DNA of 64,000 nucleotides from Adiantum capillus-veneris (Eukaryota; Streptophyta; Polypodiopsida; Polypodiales; Pteridaceae): positions 79,319,278-79,383,277 of the forward strand of contig CM043967.1 in NCBI GenBank assembly GCA_014529385.2, given 5' to 3'. Position 1 is the first letter of the stretch; each line of letters opens with the position of its first letter. The position numbers were made by a program, and so were the translations under genes. The notes under the pieces are model-generated. The model was not told the DNA's origin. It worked only from the letters and a program-made list of their open reading frames with translations, and made no database searches. Of the stretch, positions 60,941 through 64,000 are shown one piece after another.

Positions 60941-61789
60941 TAGGCTTAGGATTTAATTTATTAACATTAGGATGAAATTTAATTGTCTAAAGTGAGCTTG
61001 GCTTGTCAGAATTCAATTCTGAAACTTGCTATTAAAAGACGAGCTTGAGGATGATAGACTAAGGTGTCAGATGCACACACCAGCTATATTTAGTAGTTTC
61101 CAAGACAAACAACTATTTTTATGGAAATTTATGACGGGATAGATTTAGATGAGAGGATCGCGTGTAGGTGGATGTAAGCACCTCAAAACTTTCTATTTTT
61201 GGAAGAAAATAATAAACAAGTAAAAATTTTATTTTTGAAAATCTTACAATCATATATTTAACATTGGCTCATCAAAGCTGACAAAACTGCCAAAAAATAG
61301 TAACTTTTTGTTTATGACCAAAATGGCATGATACGTATTCCATTACATGGGAATCCCCTTTCTAAGGTGGCAAAGACCTTACACACAGATGCACAAGGTA
61401 GCAACTTCTCGTCACTACATAAGATGTCATAGCCGGCTAAATCAAACCACAACTGATGCAACCAAGAAAAATCACAATTGCTGGACCCAATTGAACCACA
61501 ATACAAATTTTAAATACCCTGTATAACACGACAAATTTGAAATGACTAGAGATAATTGACTCAAGGAGGTGAAACACTCCAAACCAGATAATACACTTCA
61601 ATAAAAATAGAATACCTTGGACAAGATAGATTTATATCATAATAATATTTAGATCGGATAAAAAGATGGTGCAAGTTCAACAAGGGGACGTTGGACACGG
61701 TTAGGGTCTATCTTTAAAGGTTCTTTGAAAAATATCAAAATGTCAGATGCATTTCTTCTTTGTTTCTACTCTTTTAACTTCATTCAACA
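60941..61789. other. AT-rich stretch without a recognisable gene
   Basis: No coding family, RNA gene or repeat boundary is seen. Confidence 0.35.
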
Positions 61790-63165
61790 ATCTAATTTAA
61801 TTTGAATGGCCCTCATAACATCTTGGTCTGGGTGGTAAAAAACTGCTTTTGAAAAATAAACTTTCCTAGCTGCACTCCAAAAATCTATTAGCATGGCAAA
61901 CAGATAACCCAATGCATAAATGTCGTTGAATTTTGTGTATACATCTGTGCATTGTGGATCATATAGTTCTGGATAAATGTCGGTCGCTTAGCCATCTCTG
62001 CATCCCTTGCTCTCTATGCCTCCAAAACTGCAGAGTTCGACTGTGCGCTTGGATACAGATAATTATTTGACGCGCGCTTAGCTGGGGTTTTGAGCATCAT
62101 TTCCCAATTAGTGATGCTAACAGGAGGTTTATTTGCGTCAGTAAAGTCCAACATTATGTTAAACAGGTGCAGGTCACTGTGCACTATCCCGGCCGAGTGA
62201 ACAGCCGCAACTCCATGGATTAAGGCGTGACAAATGGCTGGCATCTACTCGATCACTGCGTTGATCCCCGCCCTGTCTATCTCTTGTATAGGAAGATTTG
62301 CTACATGCAATGACCTCTAGCCGTATTGTAGCCTATGCATGTGTCATCTGAATAATCCGTGGGTGAATGGTAAACGGCACATCATGTCCCCCACGGTACC
62401 CCCATTGTAGTATGGGAATATTGTGATCCAATGAGCTTCGGTGGTAAAGACAATGCACCTTATGATGGAGGGGTGAAGCGTTTGCATTCCTTGATCTGTC
62501 TGAAAGCTATCAAATTTTACCTCACTCCCTTCCTTGTAGAATTTTCCCACATATGTGATATGATCTGGAAAGAAAGAGATGCCTTTGATGGTGTACAATG
62601 TGCACACACCAAAGGAGCCTACTCCAATCCTTGTATCTTCTACCAAGGCCTTGTGAGGGATGATGACAAGATGAGTGCACTTGGCATACAAAGCCATGCA
62701 CATGATTGTGCCGGTGCCGCTGGCATCTGATCAACCTCCCAAAGCTGGTTGCTCATCTTGGGCCATCTTCAATCTCTTGGGTAAGGCTGCTTGGTCCTAC
62801 GCTTTCACACGCTTCATCTTTACCTTCTATTACTCCCACAATTTATTGGAGAGTTTTGATTTTGGCATGTCACTAGCAGGAGGGATATCTTCCTTTAAGT
62901 CTCTGCAACATACTTTCATATTATCCAACACTGTCCTAACTTTGTGGTGGGGGTCAAATTCTCGAGTGCCTGATGCAATCAGCAACTTCTATTGGCCTTC
63001 ACCTTGCTGTTTGCGCTCTGTGTTCTCCCATATAGCCCTAGTGAGGTCTTTGATGAAGACATCACTTTCACTAATCTATTGTATGCGACCATCTGCACAT
63101 GATGATATTGCCAAAATACATTCTTTTCAAATGGCACGCATAATACTTTTCTTTTGATCTGGCAT
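61790..63165 (-). pseudogene. Protein-kinase-like relic with a charged N-terminal region
   Basis: Minus strand. An N-terminal part, starting near 63165, reads ECILAISSCADGRIQ, SESDVFIKDLTRAIWENTER, IASGTREFDPHHKVRTVLDN and DMPKSKLSNKLWE. The kinase-like domain follows: glycine loop IGVGSFGVC (about 62610-62635), candidate ATP lysine in YVGKFYKEG, LHPSIIRCIVF, hinge area IFPYYNGGTVGDMM. After stops comes the catalytic loop IVHSDLHLFNIMLDF (about 62150-62195; His-Ser-Asp and Asn kept), then ITNWE where DFG should be, and, in a shifted frame, ELYDP and FNDIYALGYLFAML (about 61910-61990), the subdomain VIII-IX area. The DFG change suggests that even the parent may have been a pseudokinase. Whether this is a host gene or cargo of an element is open. 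Confidence 0.55.
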
Positions 63166-64000
63166 CATTTTTGTACTGGATAATAAAAAATAGCATATCA
63201 AATACAAATTCATGGTTAAACACTACACTAACACTCTCACACTATTTTAGGCAAACCCTCAACCATGACTTGAAGACTTTTAGAAATGTGCATGGAAATA
63301 TTGATAAAAATTGAAAACAATCTTCACTTTAAACTGCAATCTGTTACACTTGTAAAATGCATACCAAACAAGTGGTTTATAAGCACTTCATCCAGGTCAA
63401 ACAATACATGTTAACAATGTGGAACATTTCAACATATAGTGAATTGTTTATTACTTTATATTTTTCACAGTGTGCACACACTAGTTCAAACAAAGCACAC
63501 ACCAACTTAAAGTCTTCAAAAAATTTAGCAAGATTGTATTTATTGAGGTTGATAATCATTTTGACTTTAAATGGTATGTTTGCTCATGTAAAATACAATA
63601 AATATGTCATTCCTAATAAAATTATCCGGATCTAAAAGAACATGTTAAAAATCTAAAACAATCAAAGCCTCTTGGAAGATACATGCATCGTGATGTTTAT
63701 GTTGTCAATTTTATCTTAGCTCATTTAAAACATTGAAAGTATACAAATCGGGCTAGGAAATCGTAAAGAATGTCTTGCTCTTTTAAAAGATAGAAATAAA
63801 TATTTAACATGCAAATTGTGTTCAGACACTTTTTTACATAGACTTTATGTAAACGTTATATTTAATATAGCGATGAGGATTGATGTTCTTTAAAAAGATA
63901 CAAAAGAATATTTAACATGCAAAATGTTTGCAAATTCATTTTTATAGAGAATTAATGTAAATGTAGCGATAAATAGCGATGATGCTTGAGGTCCTTTAAA
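63166..64000. other. AT-rich stretch without a recognisable gene
   Basis: No family motif in any frame. Two similar segments near 63785-63865 and 63893-63975 (AAATATTTAACATGCAAA... and GAATATTTAACATGCAAA...) look like a diverged tandem duplication of about 110 bp. Confidence 0.4.

Overview
This window reads as repeat-rich nuclear DNA of a land plant with a large genome. A gymnosperm is my best guess, from the style of the Ty3/gypsy relics, the long (CT)n/(GA)n tracts and the absence of any intact host gene; a fern cannot be excluded. Nothing bacterial or organellar is visible. Almost every coding trace is a decayed mobile element, and many of the in-frame stops are one C-to-T change from Gln or Arg codons, the signature of methylated-cytosine decay.

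Layout. 1-10.5 kb: fragments of Ty3/gypsy elements (protease, reverse transcriptase, RNase H, integrase, Gag) in both orientations. 12.2-21.7 kb: one complete LTR retrotransposon with two ~1.06 kb LTRs, a 5-bp target duplication GTGTA, a tRNA-Asp-type primer site, an array of 24-bp perfect palindromes, a tRNA-Asp-like segment and a decayed Gag-like polyprotein, but no reverse transcriptase or integrase (non-autonomous). It interrupts an older element. 22.6-27.4 kb: an old gypsy integrase relic broken by two solo LTRs of one family in opposite orientation. 27.6-31 kb: a Gag relic, then a DEAD-box RNA helicase pseudogene. 33.8-37.9 kb: an unrecognised spliced gene relic, a hAT transposase relic and a LINE reverse-transcriptase relic.

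38.5-46.5 kb is the most unusual part: a compact cluster of four genes, two on + (unknown proteins A and B) and two on - (a histone H3 variant with a ~170-residue tail, and an 832-codon spliced transposase-like gene), converging on a 167-bp hairpin. A second, diverged copy of the transposase-like gene lies at 48.9-51.0 kb on the + strand. I infer that this is an undescribed family of DNA transposon, possibly carrying a captured histone H3.

51-64 kb: another unknown gene relic, tandem fold-back repeats, a long unknown retroelement ORF broken by a third solo LTR, a gypsy RNase H-integrase relic, recent tandem duplications and a protein-kinase-like relic. Coordinates of relics are approximate at their ends. 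Family assignments come from recognising motifs by eye; no database search was run.
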